From Metopolophium dirhodum (taxonomy: Eukaryota > Arthropoda > Insecta > Hemiptera > Aphididae): a stretch of DNA of 64,000 nt. Every line of letters begins with the position of its first letter. Positions within the stretch are counted from its first letter, which is position 1. The translations under genes were made by a program, and so were the position numbers. The DNA lies in the NCBI RefSeq assembly GCF_019925205.1, contig NC_083562.1, positions 12,028,001 to 12,092,000 on the forward strand, read 5' to 3'. Shown in pieces: positions 10,985 to 23,400 of this stretch. The notes under the pieces are model-generated. The model saw nothing but the letters and a program-made list of their open reading frames with translations. It did no database searches and was not told the DNA's origin.

Positions 10985-11116
10985 GTAGGCGCAAATAGAG
11001 GAGGGGGCTAAGCCCCCCAAATATTTCCTACATTTTGTTTTAAACTTATTCAATATTATCAAAATAACGCTTTAGCCCCCCCCCCCCCCAAATCTCTATA
11101 CGCTATTTGCGCCTAT
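10985..11116. mobile_element. C-rich inverted-repeat element (MITE), copy 1
   Basis: Inverted ends TAGGCGCAAATAG (10986-10998) and CTATTTGCGCCTA (11103-11115) are perfect over 13 bp. Inside them GAGGAGGGGGCTAAGCCCCCC faces a run of 14 C (11076-11089) preceded by GCTTTAG, so nearly the whole element can fold. A related, more diverged copy lies at 61634-61791. No certain target duplication was identified, so the superfamily is unknown. Confidence 0.65.
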
Positions 11117-14100
11117 GCGGCTACGGCGGCTTCACATACTTTTAGTTATTACATATGTCTACATTTAAGTTTCGAGATAATAACTCTCTCTCACCGCCAT
11201 TGAAGTAGGTAGGTACATCATAATATATATACATGATATATTATATAATGCTGCAAGTTATAAGTATAGTGTAAAAGCAACGCGAACTGTCGTTGTACAC
11301 ATCGCTGCATTAGTATGAAGTATAAACCGTAGTTCTACGAAGGTATATTATTTTCCACCGTATGACCGGTATATATATTATACAAAACGAATAATGATCA
11401 AAATAATGTATATAATTAAATAGTTCCGTCGATGATCGATCGCAGCATCTTTCGCACGCTTTGGGTAGGGGTAAGACCTACGTTCGCTCTCCGGTTCGAT
11501 AACCAGAAATTGTTATTCCTTCGAGGATTATACATTATTATTACCATGATAATAGTATAGGTACGCTTAGCAGTGGCATATTTACGATTTAACACAGGGA
11601 AGAGGGCGGCATTTATTGTTTAACATCAATAAAGATAAACATTTTAATCTCATTCGTCGTTACGATTGTATAATTTATTACATTAAGATACGCGCATAAA
11701 ATACTATGTAGGTACATACTTGCATAGACACACGGCCCAACTGCCCAAGAAGAGAGGATCGATCCTCTCACGATCCCCTATTGTATAATATAATGTCTGT
11801 ACATAATAGGCACGTCACTGCATGCGTTTAAGATAATATTATGATTTATTGTTTAATTGAGGTTCGTATAAAATAGCTGGAACATAATATAATGATGGGA
11901 TACCTATGTCAATATATCATAATATATTATATTTGTACAGATGGTCTTCTGGACGGACTTTGTGTCTTCAGAACTAAAAACACGTGTAGACCATAATATA
12001 GCCGCATGCCTGCATTGCCCGTCGTAGACTTGTATTCAGTTCCTCATAATATTATTATAAATTTTATAATTCACATTCTATACAATGTACAGGATTGCTT
12101 TATTGTATTTATTACTTAATATATTAATTATGTCTCTGACAGAATATATTATACTACCGCCACCCACGGTCGGCAGAAAAAATCAGAACCTTGTCGTACA
12201 TCGACTTTGATGCAGTACAATTTATACAGATGACATAAAAGTATGACACGTCGAGTCGAAAATGAAAAAAAGAATACAAAATGTTATTATATTTACAAAT
12301 ACAATATATTTAACAACTCCGTCAATTTTTCTTTTCTTTTAAATAGGTAGGTACATCATATCTACACAGTCTTAATCCGATGACTTACACAATATAACTT
12401 CTTATAAATTACAAAAAAAAAAAAAATGCTACAAAATAATTTTAAAAACAAACTCACAACTGACGCATAGTTCTATAAAGATCTTCACAAAAATAACGCG
12501 GTATCAGGCTTATTGGGTAAAAAAAAAATAATAATATTAATATTAAAAAAAAAAATTACAATATAATATAAATAATAGATCATTGTTAAAAAATTATTAA
12601 TAAATTAGATAGGCTTACAGGAACTTAATATAAAAAGATGTTAACCACAAGGAAAACAAATATAATATAATAATACAAACACAAATAAAATACAATTTTT
12701 CACAATCGACACTCGTTGTTTTATGCCGATAACGTGTATAGTTATCAAAAACAAAAAGCATAATTAATTATTGCCTGTATACGGTTTTTTTCACGAGATA
12801 AAATCTAAGTTAATTGTTTTCGATGGGAAAATATAAACTAAAAAAAAAAAATAGCTGCCCTATACAATAATATAATAGTAAGTACTATTAAAAGTCGTTA
12901 AAAAGTAAAAAAAAAACACATACCTACATAGTTGTTTCCGAAATTTTATGAGTGTATAAAATTGAAAAATATGTTGGTGATGTTGGGATGAACAAATATA
13001 ATTTACGTAGAATATCATAATATTACAATACGATATACCGTCTATAGACGATAATATATTTTAAACAATAATGCAGACGATTCAATAATTATTTATTCAA
13101 GAGTATAGGTACCCACAGGCTACAAATATTTTTATATGAATTATATATATTATTTGCAATCGAAATTTTACCATGGTATTGAGTATATTTGTATAATATA
13201 ATAGAAATATAAAAACAAATTGGCAAAAAAATGTGCATTATCGATATTTAAATAAAAATGAAAAATTGATACGATTTCTCAATACAGATTCCATTTGTAT
13301 AGTATGTTATATACCTCTTGTTTAACTTGTAATATTATATTGGTGATTGATTTGGCCACAGTCGACCAGTTAAATCGTCGTACACATATATTATAACACA
13401 ATGTTTTATGAATATAACATTTCAATTTTTGCTGTTAATTTAGCGCATAATAATATATTATTAGAAAGACCCATATTATGAATATTAAGGGCAGGGATAT
13501 ATTATTATTTAATATAGTCAATATAAGATGATTCGGTCGGAAGAAAATGCTCTGAGGCGTTTGCACAAATATTTTTGGTCCTTTGCAGGTGTTCGTCGAT
13601 GAGGAAAGTATACCAACAGCACGGTGAACGAATAATAGTAAATAATAATGAGAAAAAAATTAATAGATAATAATAAAATGTGCGTGAAAATTTCCTCCTA
13701 ATTCGATTATTATACATCATTATAATTACGATATACTTATTTATTAATACTGGTTAAAGAAAAAAAAAATTAATAATTATAAAACAAGATTTGTCAGTCT
13801 AAACATTCCGTTTGCGGGCAAGATTTTAAGATAATTGTATGACATAACGATTATCATGTCGTACGCCGACATGTGGTCGGCGAGTCCGTCAGTGGCTACA
13901 CAGACTTCGATGCTCGTATATAACATTGTATCATACGACAGGAGTCTGGCGCAGTGGTCAGTGGCGACAACGCGAGCGCGTCGCCGTGTCACGATGATGA
14001 TGATGATATTATTGCTATTTTTCTGTGCTTGGTTGCTTGCTCGCGTGTACGTGAGTGTGGTGCGTGCGTGTGCTTGCGTGTGTGCGTGTGCGGCGAAGTG

Positions 14101-14117
14101 CGGTGCGGCGATCGGCA

Positions 14118-14433
14118 TCAACACAGCGTCTCCACCGGTTTGGACAGCGTCGACTCGTTGACAGTGGACGGATTCGCGTTGGACGTGGACGAACGGGCGT
14201 TGCCGCCGTCCGACGGGTTGTCCGTGCGCAGGCACCACATGCGCCTGACGGCCATCCACACCTGTGGCTGACAGCCGACCACTATGAATATGAGCACCCC
14301 TTGCAGCGCGTTCATCAGGTCCGTCAGGTACCACACGTAATCCGGGCCGCCGATCACCCACGACAGTACGTCTACCACCCACGTGATGCCCATGACGATC
14401 ACCAGTTTCAGGCACACGCGACCCAGTGTGGCT
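14118..14433 (-). CDS. mthl: mthl exon 5: TM6, TM7 and cytoplasmic tail
   Basis: The acceptor is TGTTACAG/AGCC. This exon encodes residues 478-581: GRVCLKLVIVMGITWVVDV (TM6), YVWYLTDLMNALQGVLIFIV (TM7), then a Ser/Thr/Asn-rich tail ending ETLC and TGA at 14118-14120. The tail holds several potential phosphorylation serines. Overlapping plus-strand frames here are by-products of its high GC content. Confidence 0.92.
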
Positions 14434-17400
14434 CTGTAACACGAAAACAAACATTTTATCAGTAAATTGTTGTTTGCCTTCCAATAAAAATATAATGTAT
14501 ACATTATATAGGTAAGTATAGGTATAATGTATATTCACAAAAATACTTAGTGTATAATATAAATATCAACGTAATATTATAATACTATGCATTAACATGA
14601 TATATTATACAATAATTAGTCAATATAATTATTTATTATATTTTGATTTTGGTCAGTTATGTAACAAGGTATAACAACCCTCAGAATTTTGATTTTAATT
14701 AAGTCTATATTATTATATATTATTTTTATATACCTAATAAATATAAAAGAAACGGTATATATCCACGGTACCTCCGTTCTCGTTACTATTATATTTTTAT
14801 ATAAATCAGGGATGGCAAATTTTTCTAACGTTGCGAGCCAAAAATTACCTGATTTTTAAAATTGTTTTCCTGCGTGTCATTTAATTACGAAATATATAAT
14901 GTATAAATATAAATAAAAAAACCAATTATGGTCTTATTATTTTCTATTAAAAATAAAATATAATTTAGGTAAAAATAAGTATTTTAATTTTTAGTGTGCC
15001 CTCAAAATTTTTTCTCGGGCCATGGATTTGCCATCCTCGATATAGATCATAATATGTACCTATTTACTTATTTGTATTTATCTATATCGTTCAAGTACTA
15101 TTAATAATATATTGGCACCAAATCTGCACTTTTTTTAAATTTCACAGGAGAAGGAAACGATTAGGTACGTCTACACACTTGCGCACTGTAAGTATTGTAG
15201 ACGTACCTATTAATATAAATATATACGCTTTAATATTATATTATGTATAATCGTGTGCGGTCACGGAGGTGACAAATATATACTTTTTTTCGGCATACAC
15301 TTGAATCAAGTATTTCAGACGGGATGTTTGTATAAACGTCAGTTGACGCGTGCAAATTTATGCGATTTTAATAATTTAGCAGTCTCTGCACTGCAGTTGA
15401 ATGTATAATAATATATTAATACGTACACTCCTAATATAAAATGTACATCGTATATACATAGGCTGCTAGATAATATGTAGATACGTCGACGGCTACATCA
15501 CTTCCTTTTCCCGCGTAATAAACTACCTTTATTAATAAATCCATATTATAATAAGCGTTATAACACAATAATATAATATCTACACATAAATGACACCAGA
15601 ACCACGTCTGATGGGCGTACATAATACACACTTAAAACTACGTAAAAATAATAATATGGTAATGGAATAAAACGCAAATCCGGATTCAAGTGCATACATA
15701 TATACGTTATAAACTTATGAATTATGTTATTTGTAAATTGTATGAGCGACTGTAAACAAAAAACAGTTTTATACATGAAAACTCTGCAGTGTTTTTAAGA
15801 TGCATTTTTCGCCATGTGAACGTTTTGAATTATTGTATTTATATTTTATTGCTAATTGAGCACAAAGAAATCGCGAGTCCGCGGCATATAAATCGTGTAT
15901 TCATCGCCGGGGTTCATCGGACTTCCACATGGAAGGAAGTTTGCAGTCCGAATAATGATAGGATGTATGATAAAAAATGCGCGAATGAATAATCCTTATA
16001 GCTTATATACACTATAAATAAATATATATATAAATTGTATGCTATGTGTAATTGTCTAATTGTATGAAATATCAAATCGAGCTACAGACATCATGAGAAC
16101 GCAAAGCGTAATAAAGCGTATAGTTAATAGGAACATTCACGCAGACGTATAAATCGTATTCGTTAATCGTTTATGTAAAATATATTGGATTGTATCTCAA
16201 TTGAAATTTAAAATGTTTACTAAATTTATACATATTTACGACGGGCTTTAGGTTTTAAATAACACAGATAAATTCTGTACGGTCGGCGTTCAGGTGCTAA
16301 ACCCCATGCGTCTGCAGACGTCAATCAAATTTCCTTTACTATTGTCTCTGAAAATTACTAAATTTCGTTTATATTTCGTACCTACCAACCATTTGCTAGG
16401 ACAAAAGTATACATATTTATTAAAAGTTTAAACGTATTGTGCAAAGATATTGAGCATTTTTTTATGAAGTATGTAATATCATATTATATTCTGTTTGAAA
16501 AAATAAACTTCACACACACACACCGAGCATCTCCAAATGCTTGCCCGTTGCCCATGATCTGCTTTCGTCAGGTGAACCTAATATTTGTGTATCTCCTAAC
16601 AGTGATAACGCGGAACTCTGGAGAGGGGTTTCGTCTGCGGGTCGAGTCGACTATCATAATATCGCCAGCTGATTTTTCGTCCGTTGCCCACGAGTATGAT
16701 GCCAAAACCGTATCGATATATTGTACCATTTTTCAGAAGCGATTAATGAATTCCACAGTGGCAGATGCAAAATTCTGCATCTCCTTATTGACAATGCTGA
16801 TTATTGACGAATAATTTTCCCCGGTAACGAACTCAGTTCAATATGAGTTTTGTAACAAGTTTATTTTTCCAAACAGAATATAATATGATATTATATTATA
16901 CTCCATAAAAAAAATGCTCAATATCTATGTATACAATACGTTTCAACTTTTAATAAATATGTATATTTTTGTCCTAGCAAAAAGTAGTCGGTAGGTACGA
17001 AATTTAGTAATTTTCATATATATATATAATATATAGTAATATATAATAGTAAAGTAAATTTGATTGACGTCTGAGTTTAGCACCCGAACGCCGACCGTGC
17101 AGAATTTGTCTGGGTAATTTAAAACCTAAAGCCCCACGTAAATATGTATAGCATATATTTTTGGTTATTATACATATTATTATATACCAATAGTACCTAT
17201 ATGTGTGTACATCAGTGGAGTATATATAAGATTTAATTGTAAGTCCCGAGTCGAGATTACCGACAGTATATAATTGATAATAATAATTCTGCAGACATAT
17301 ATACTTTGATTTTCGTGGTGGTGGTGGTGGAAGGAGGGTTATACTAAGGGTCCCCTAAACCCTGATGGGTACGATCGGACAGGTATATGTGGTAGCATAG

Positions 17401-20400
17401 AGCTATGGCGGGGTAAATGGATTTCCTGGATTTGCGGGGGAACTAGAACACCCTAAATCGTACTACTAATATTAACTGTCACAACTCACAATTACTATCA
17501 CTTCGGTCGTTTTCCGTGTTAAATGCGCATAAACTGTAAATGGTACATTTTATACGTATATAATTCTAACCTCAAGTTAACTCGAATGTTTTCAACGACT
17601 TTCAGAAATCTTTAATAATGACGCCTAGTCTCCGACTCACGAGTAGTTTCGAAAGTTTGATCTTATATCGTTGTAGCTGTAGCTGCCCTTTACACTGAAC
17701 TGTAACACTTGGCTGAACTCGACAATCGACATAATATTATAGGATTTCTCTTCGTGCCGCTTTTACTATATAGATTATAATATAATACAAGCGTATACAC
17801 ATTACACAGTCATTCTTTATTTAATTAATTATAAACTTTTTATTCGTCTGCAATTTAATTATTGTCCGTCTCGACAACGCTAATAAATAAATATTGGACA
17901 AAATAAAATTATTTTTTGTTCTTTTCACTGCTTAAGATACATTCAAAAACGTCAAATATAGACATCACTCTTAAATTCTTCATTCATATACACGTTAATG
18001 TGTATTTTTCCCTGTCTACCTAAAAAAAAAATATTTAATCGATTTTTATTCTTATTTTCCCTACACTATAGTCGCAGTCACCGCCATCCATGACGTCGCT
18101 TAATCATGTCAAACCAATCTCGTCATCCGATATCTTTTCATCATGAGCAAACTTGGTCGATTTCTCTATATTAGTTTACACACCAGAACCTAAAACAATT
18201 TAACCATCGTGATGCCACCACACATAATGATTATTATTTCCTTTTACAGTTATCGAATTCCAAAGTAAATCATTTATGTAATATAGGTAGGTACATATTG
18301 ATATAGGATTTCAATCAATCAAAGTGAGTATAAACGTCATCATCGGTGAACATCAATATACATCAGCACTCTTCAGACACCACGGGGGTCTCTTAATGCA
18401 TTTTTTCATTAACTCCATACGCATTTAATAATAACGAATATGGGCTAACAGCTGCAAATATATATATTATAGTACCTACCAATCCCTCAGTTCTTGTGCA
18501 GTGCATCATTCTAAGAATTTTTCGACACACATTACACATTATTAGTACATTGCACAGCCGTTGCAGCATATATAAAGATACGAAATTAAAATTTTAGTTT
18601 GTGAAAAATGCTGTCAATAAATTTAAACGCTCATCGTAAATACTGTTATGCAACAAAGTTACATACATTTATCAAATTACCGATATTAAATCGCATTCCA
18701 CTTTATATATTATATATCAAACATAATAATATAAGTAGGTAGATAGTTTATATACTTTTATCGAAATTTTACTATATATTACAACCGACCACCGACCTTG
18801 AAATAACACTCAAGTTATTTCATGCCTTCTCATTTATTTGACCTCTGCTTTTGCAGATCGAATACAAACAAATAATTTTAGAATTGGTGTTTACGGTCTA
18901 TAAGAATTACTGTTTATTTTTTACGTTTCCGTTAGACAAAAGTATGTGTACCTATATATAATGTTTGTGCGACAATAATAATTGTTATACAGTTCGTAGT
19001 TCTTAAATACTACATAGATCCGTTTTAATGAGTTAATTTCCACAAAATGTCTTCACATTAAGGTTTCAACAATTATATATTAGCGCCATAATTCACATTC
19101 CTTAACCACCATTAAAATATCAATTATCAGCAAGGATAATTATATATATTATGCGGGATCGAAAATGTAGGGCAATCCGACAAAATTAATGTTTTAACTT
19201 GAATACATTCATTTGTACCTTTCGCTTGTAGATTTCACTACTTCGGTTCTCCATAAGCCACACGTCAACTCCCTAGCCGTGGCCGCGAACAATGTTAAAT
19301 TCATCATCAACAAAATACCAATTGGTCCATAGAAATATGACAAAACCTCTGCGTCACCTGAAAGTACATATATATATGAAATTAATAATATTTCATACAT
19401 TTACTTTGCCCAAAAATGGACGGAAAGGTTATTTTGTACTTTTTCTATAAACAGACAATTATTATCATGCAAATAAATGATTCTATAGAAGGTACTTGAA
19501 TACCTTGAGAAACCATCTCGAAAAAAAATATTATTGATGATACCTAACCGTTGTTATTAACGGGACTAATTTTAATTACTGACATTTCGTGATGTCTTAT
19601 TTTTAAAACTATTGATTGTTTGACACTTAAATGTATTTCTCTATTTTAGTAGGTATGTATATTGCATATACAAGGCTTCAATAATATTAGAAGTCGTTAA
19701 CCTGGTTAATTTACCTATACGCAAATATGCGTTATTGCTGTCACATAATATTAAATATTCTACAAATTCTTCTTTTTAAATATTTAAACTTGGTTTTTGA
19801 ATTATTTTAAAATATTTTTAATCTGCTTTGTGCAGTACAAAAATATATTGGTATAAAATAAAGATTTAAAAAAAAATTATAATATACTGATTAAATTTGT
19901 ACATAAAATTATAAAATATACATATACATTAATGCCTTAATGATAATTTTGATATTATATCAACAAATTTAAAATTATATTTATGAGGGTGTAAATAAAA
20001 ATTGCATTATAAATAAATGCATTGAAACGGGTTATGGAATGATTGAATTCAATATAATGTGGCACAGCCGTAAAGGTATATATAAAAAATAAAGGTTACA
20101 AATGTTAATATACAGGTTAATCGCCAATCCAAAAAATTGAGTTTTGAATATAGCGCCACGTAGGGTTTTGAAGCCCGTCATGCTGAACTTATCTTTGTCG
20201 CCACGTAGGGTCTCCAAAACCTTCATTTTACATGTTTTCTTATGGAATTCAAATAGACCGTGGCCTGTAGGACAAGTTTGTAAAATGGTTCATTGAAATA
20301 CCCTGGCGTTTCATATGGCCAAATGTATAAATAGAAAATATTTGGAAAATTTTTTAGACGAACCTGCTAAATTTGATAAGAATCATTTTGACAAGTCGAA

Positions 20401-23400
20401 TGTAAGGTCAATAGACCCTACGTGGCGCTTAACCTGTTAAACTTAAAGAAGTACCTATGGAATCTTAAGTGCAGTTACTTACCATAGAACCAGCAACGAT
20501 GTTCCCCAAATTTAGGTCTGATCAGTGACATGTATTGATCTGGTGGAATACGGTCCAATACAGCGGCTAGCGTAGCGATCACCAATGGCACACCCCACGC
20601 GTACAACTGGTACAGTCTAAGCCTACACGCCTCTTGGCCTTTATCCAAGTTGGCGGGCCTCAAGTCCCTGGAAAATACCATTAGCACATTAAAAATTAAA
20701 CACATCAAGGAAAAAGATAGACACCTATAATAGTTTGTCTTACGCTCGTTTCATAAAAAACGACGCGCTTGACGTATTTCATACAACAATCATTTATATT
20801 TTATACGCTTCAGATGTATTTCCGTTAAAATATATACACCACATTTGCGTATATGTATATGTTTTGTAACTTCAATGTAGGTGTATCGTGTATAAACAAA
20901 TTATGGACGGCAAAAAACTTGTAGTAGCATACTATAACATAAATATTTGAAACTAAATTTAATTTAACTCTCTTTTATAAAATGTGTTCATAAATTTCTG
21001 TTTAAGAGGACGTTTGCGACAATATTTATAAAATGAAATCTAATTAAAATTGATATACAAATATAGAAGAGTATATTCTTAGGTATATATTAAAATAAAT
21101 AAAAGAATAAAAAGAAAAATATAGATCTAATCATTGAATATAAAAAGGGCACGTGCAATCAAATATACCTGTACAACGATCTCTCAATTGGTTGTAAATG
21201 CACTATGAAGACATATTGTGATTTTTAAAATTGATTGACTGAAATATTTATTTATTTTTCAGTTTATTATAGTATAGGTATAATAGGCATGTAAAAGATG
21301 TTAAGAGTTTAAGACATATATTCTATATTATAGTTTATTATTACGTAACTTATATACTGATTTACGTATTATAGAATAAATTAAATTTCGTAAATAAAAT
21401 ACCTATAGGTACCTACATTAATCAAAAAAAAAAAAACTTTGGTGTAATTAATTGTATTACGTAAGGATTTAAATTTAATAATTTAAATGAAAGTACACTC
21501 ATATGTAAAAGCGTAAAGTCATAAAATTTAATTAAATACAATATTATTACAACCAAGCAATAATAAAACTAGTTAAATAATTTTATGTTTAAACTGGTTT
21601 TACATTTATCAATAATAAATTCACTTGAAAATTAATTCATTCGCTCAGATATTGCATAAGATAGATAATTGAAAATATATCATAATTATAATAATTAGTT
21701 AATAACACTTGTCTGATTAAAATAAAGCAGGTAATCGGACTAGTTTTCGAAATGACAGCGATCAGCGATTGTAAAATATTAGTTTTACTAATCAGTGTTA
21801 ATATTTCATAGATGTATATTAAAAAATATACTTAGATTGCAACTATTCAATTAAATGATCAAATTATTCAAGTATCCAATAATAAAACGTGTGCAATTTT
21901 AATGTTAAAAACATCGATAATATTGTTGTTATTACGCTGGATCGTTGTAATTTATGTACCGTAAGCGGTTTAATCAATACAAATTATTTTTTTTAATTAA
22001 CCACCATTAACTAAACACTGGTTTGGCCTTGTTTTTTTTTTAAATTAAAATTTAATATTTTAGATCTAGCCTTTCCGGTTATAACTTACAGGTACACATG
22101 ACGAATTTTATAAACGTGGGACGGTAAGCCTCCGGAGAATGCAACAGACAGTTTCAAGATTGGCACTGCAATTACATATTCAATTCTATACCACAGATAT
22201 GATAGATAATTTACCCTCAATTGTAACAATTATCACCACGTTGGCATGCTAGATGATAATGGTGGAATGGGGATGCATAATCATATAAAAATCAATGGTT
22301 TGAGGGTACACCTCGAAATGCTGCGAGAGGAAATTGAATAGTGGTAGGTATATATATATATGTATACATGTGGATCGTGGGAATAACATATACAGTGGAA
22401 ATACACTTTCGTAACTCGATATTACTGTTTATTGTCTCGGGATATGTAAGCCTATTCAACTATAATATATATATATATATGTATACCGAGGTGCGTTTTA
22501 TTTATCCTTTTTTTTTTCTACAACGATACAGGTAGACGACGGGTAATGAAAAATACGAGGTCCACACATATATATCCTGGGGATACATACTATTGTATAC
22601 GTGTATAATATTATATATGACATAAATTATCACGCCCAGAAATGATGGTGAAATTAGTGGTACTCGTTCTTGTCGGTAAAACAACACTCATCATCTTCCA
22701 TTTCAATTTAAACTTTTGAATTGTTTTTTTTTTACCGTCCTATTAAAGTGATTACACCGTGAAACGACTCCTTATCTCGTTTGACATAGAAATATATGCA
22801 CACACAATAATAATAATATGGTTTGTAATATATTCGTTTCGACTCACCTAAACGTCCACCATATATTGAAACACATCGTGTTGAGCCAGAAAAACGCCGC
22901 CAGAAAGACAAAATGCATTACAATGGCTGAAACAAAAATATAAAAATTAATTATATTGAGTTAAATATTTTAATAGAATGGAAATATTTATGTATATATT
23001 ATTAGGATATAGAAATTAAAAAAACAATTTAATGTGTATGGACGTTTATAGGTACTGTTGGTAATTTGGTATCTATAACTTATAGTAAGTAGTTATCTTA
23101 AAGTTATTTAATAATTACTTATTTAAGGGGTTTTGTCTTTTTTATCAATAGATTTTATAGGTAGATAGGTAGGTAGGTAGGAAGGTTCTATTCACATAAT
23201 AATATAGACTAGGTACCTATATAAAATAAATAATTAATATGCATTAATTTATTTAAAAGTCTGAAGGATACATGTAATAAAAAGAAAGGACGTGTAATAA
23301 TGGTTTTTTTACAATAATTTAAGTGATGTGAAATATCCACTTATACATTTATTTGATTTTATGAAACCTTTTACACTAAGGTAATTTGCAGGTTTATGAG

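Larger units (their letters stand above)
7874..14117. other. Intergenic spacer between IDH3G and the GPCR gene
   Basis: About 6.2 kb of AT-rich DNA with no gene I can support. It contains the 3' minisatellite (8151-8282), a 794-bp hAT element (9615-10408) carrying a dispersed repeat, a C-rich inverted-repeat element (10985-11116), poly(A) and poly(T) tracts near 12410-12560, and the probable 3' UTR of the GPCR gene towards its right end. A minus-strand AATAAA (TTTATT at 13740-13745) lies 373 bp past the receptor stop. Open frames at 13505-13720 and 13777-14538 have no family resemblance. Confidence 0.5.
14434..19218 (-). other. mthl intron 4
   Basis: A 4.8 kb intron with no further exon recognised. 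It contains a hAT MITE (14807-15039), a 14-bp-stem hairpin (15162-15209) and the long inverted repeat at 16227-17150. A (GGT)n stretch lies near 17318-17330 and a compositionally odd, G-rich patch at 17320-17460. The rest is AT-rich. Confidence 0.6.

Noticed and set aside
11460..11520. GGTTCGAT-like word suggesting a tRNA T-arm
   Set aside because: No matching acceptor stem, D-arm or anticodon arm could be built. The same holds near 30610 and 38055.
13777..14538. 253-codon minus-strand frame and several plus-strand frames over the mthl last exon
   Set aside because: The 14118-14433 exon in another frame has clear TM6 and TM7 homology and correct splice phases. The others are low-complexity His/Arg/Ala readings.
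16437..16814. 125-codon open frame in the long inverted repeat
   Set aside because: It runs from the left arm into the loop, has no codon bias or recognisable domain, and is broken in the corresponding right arm.
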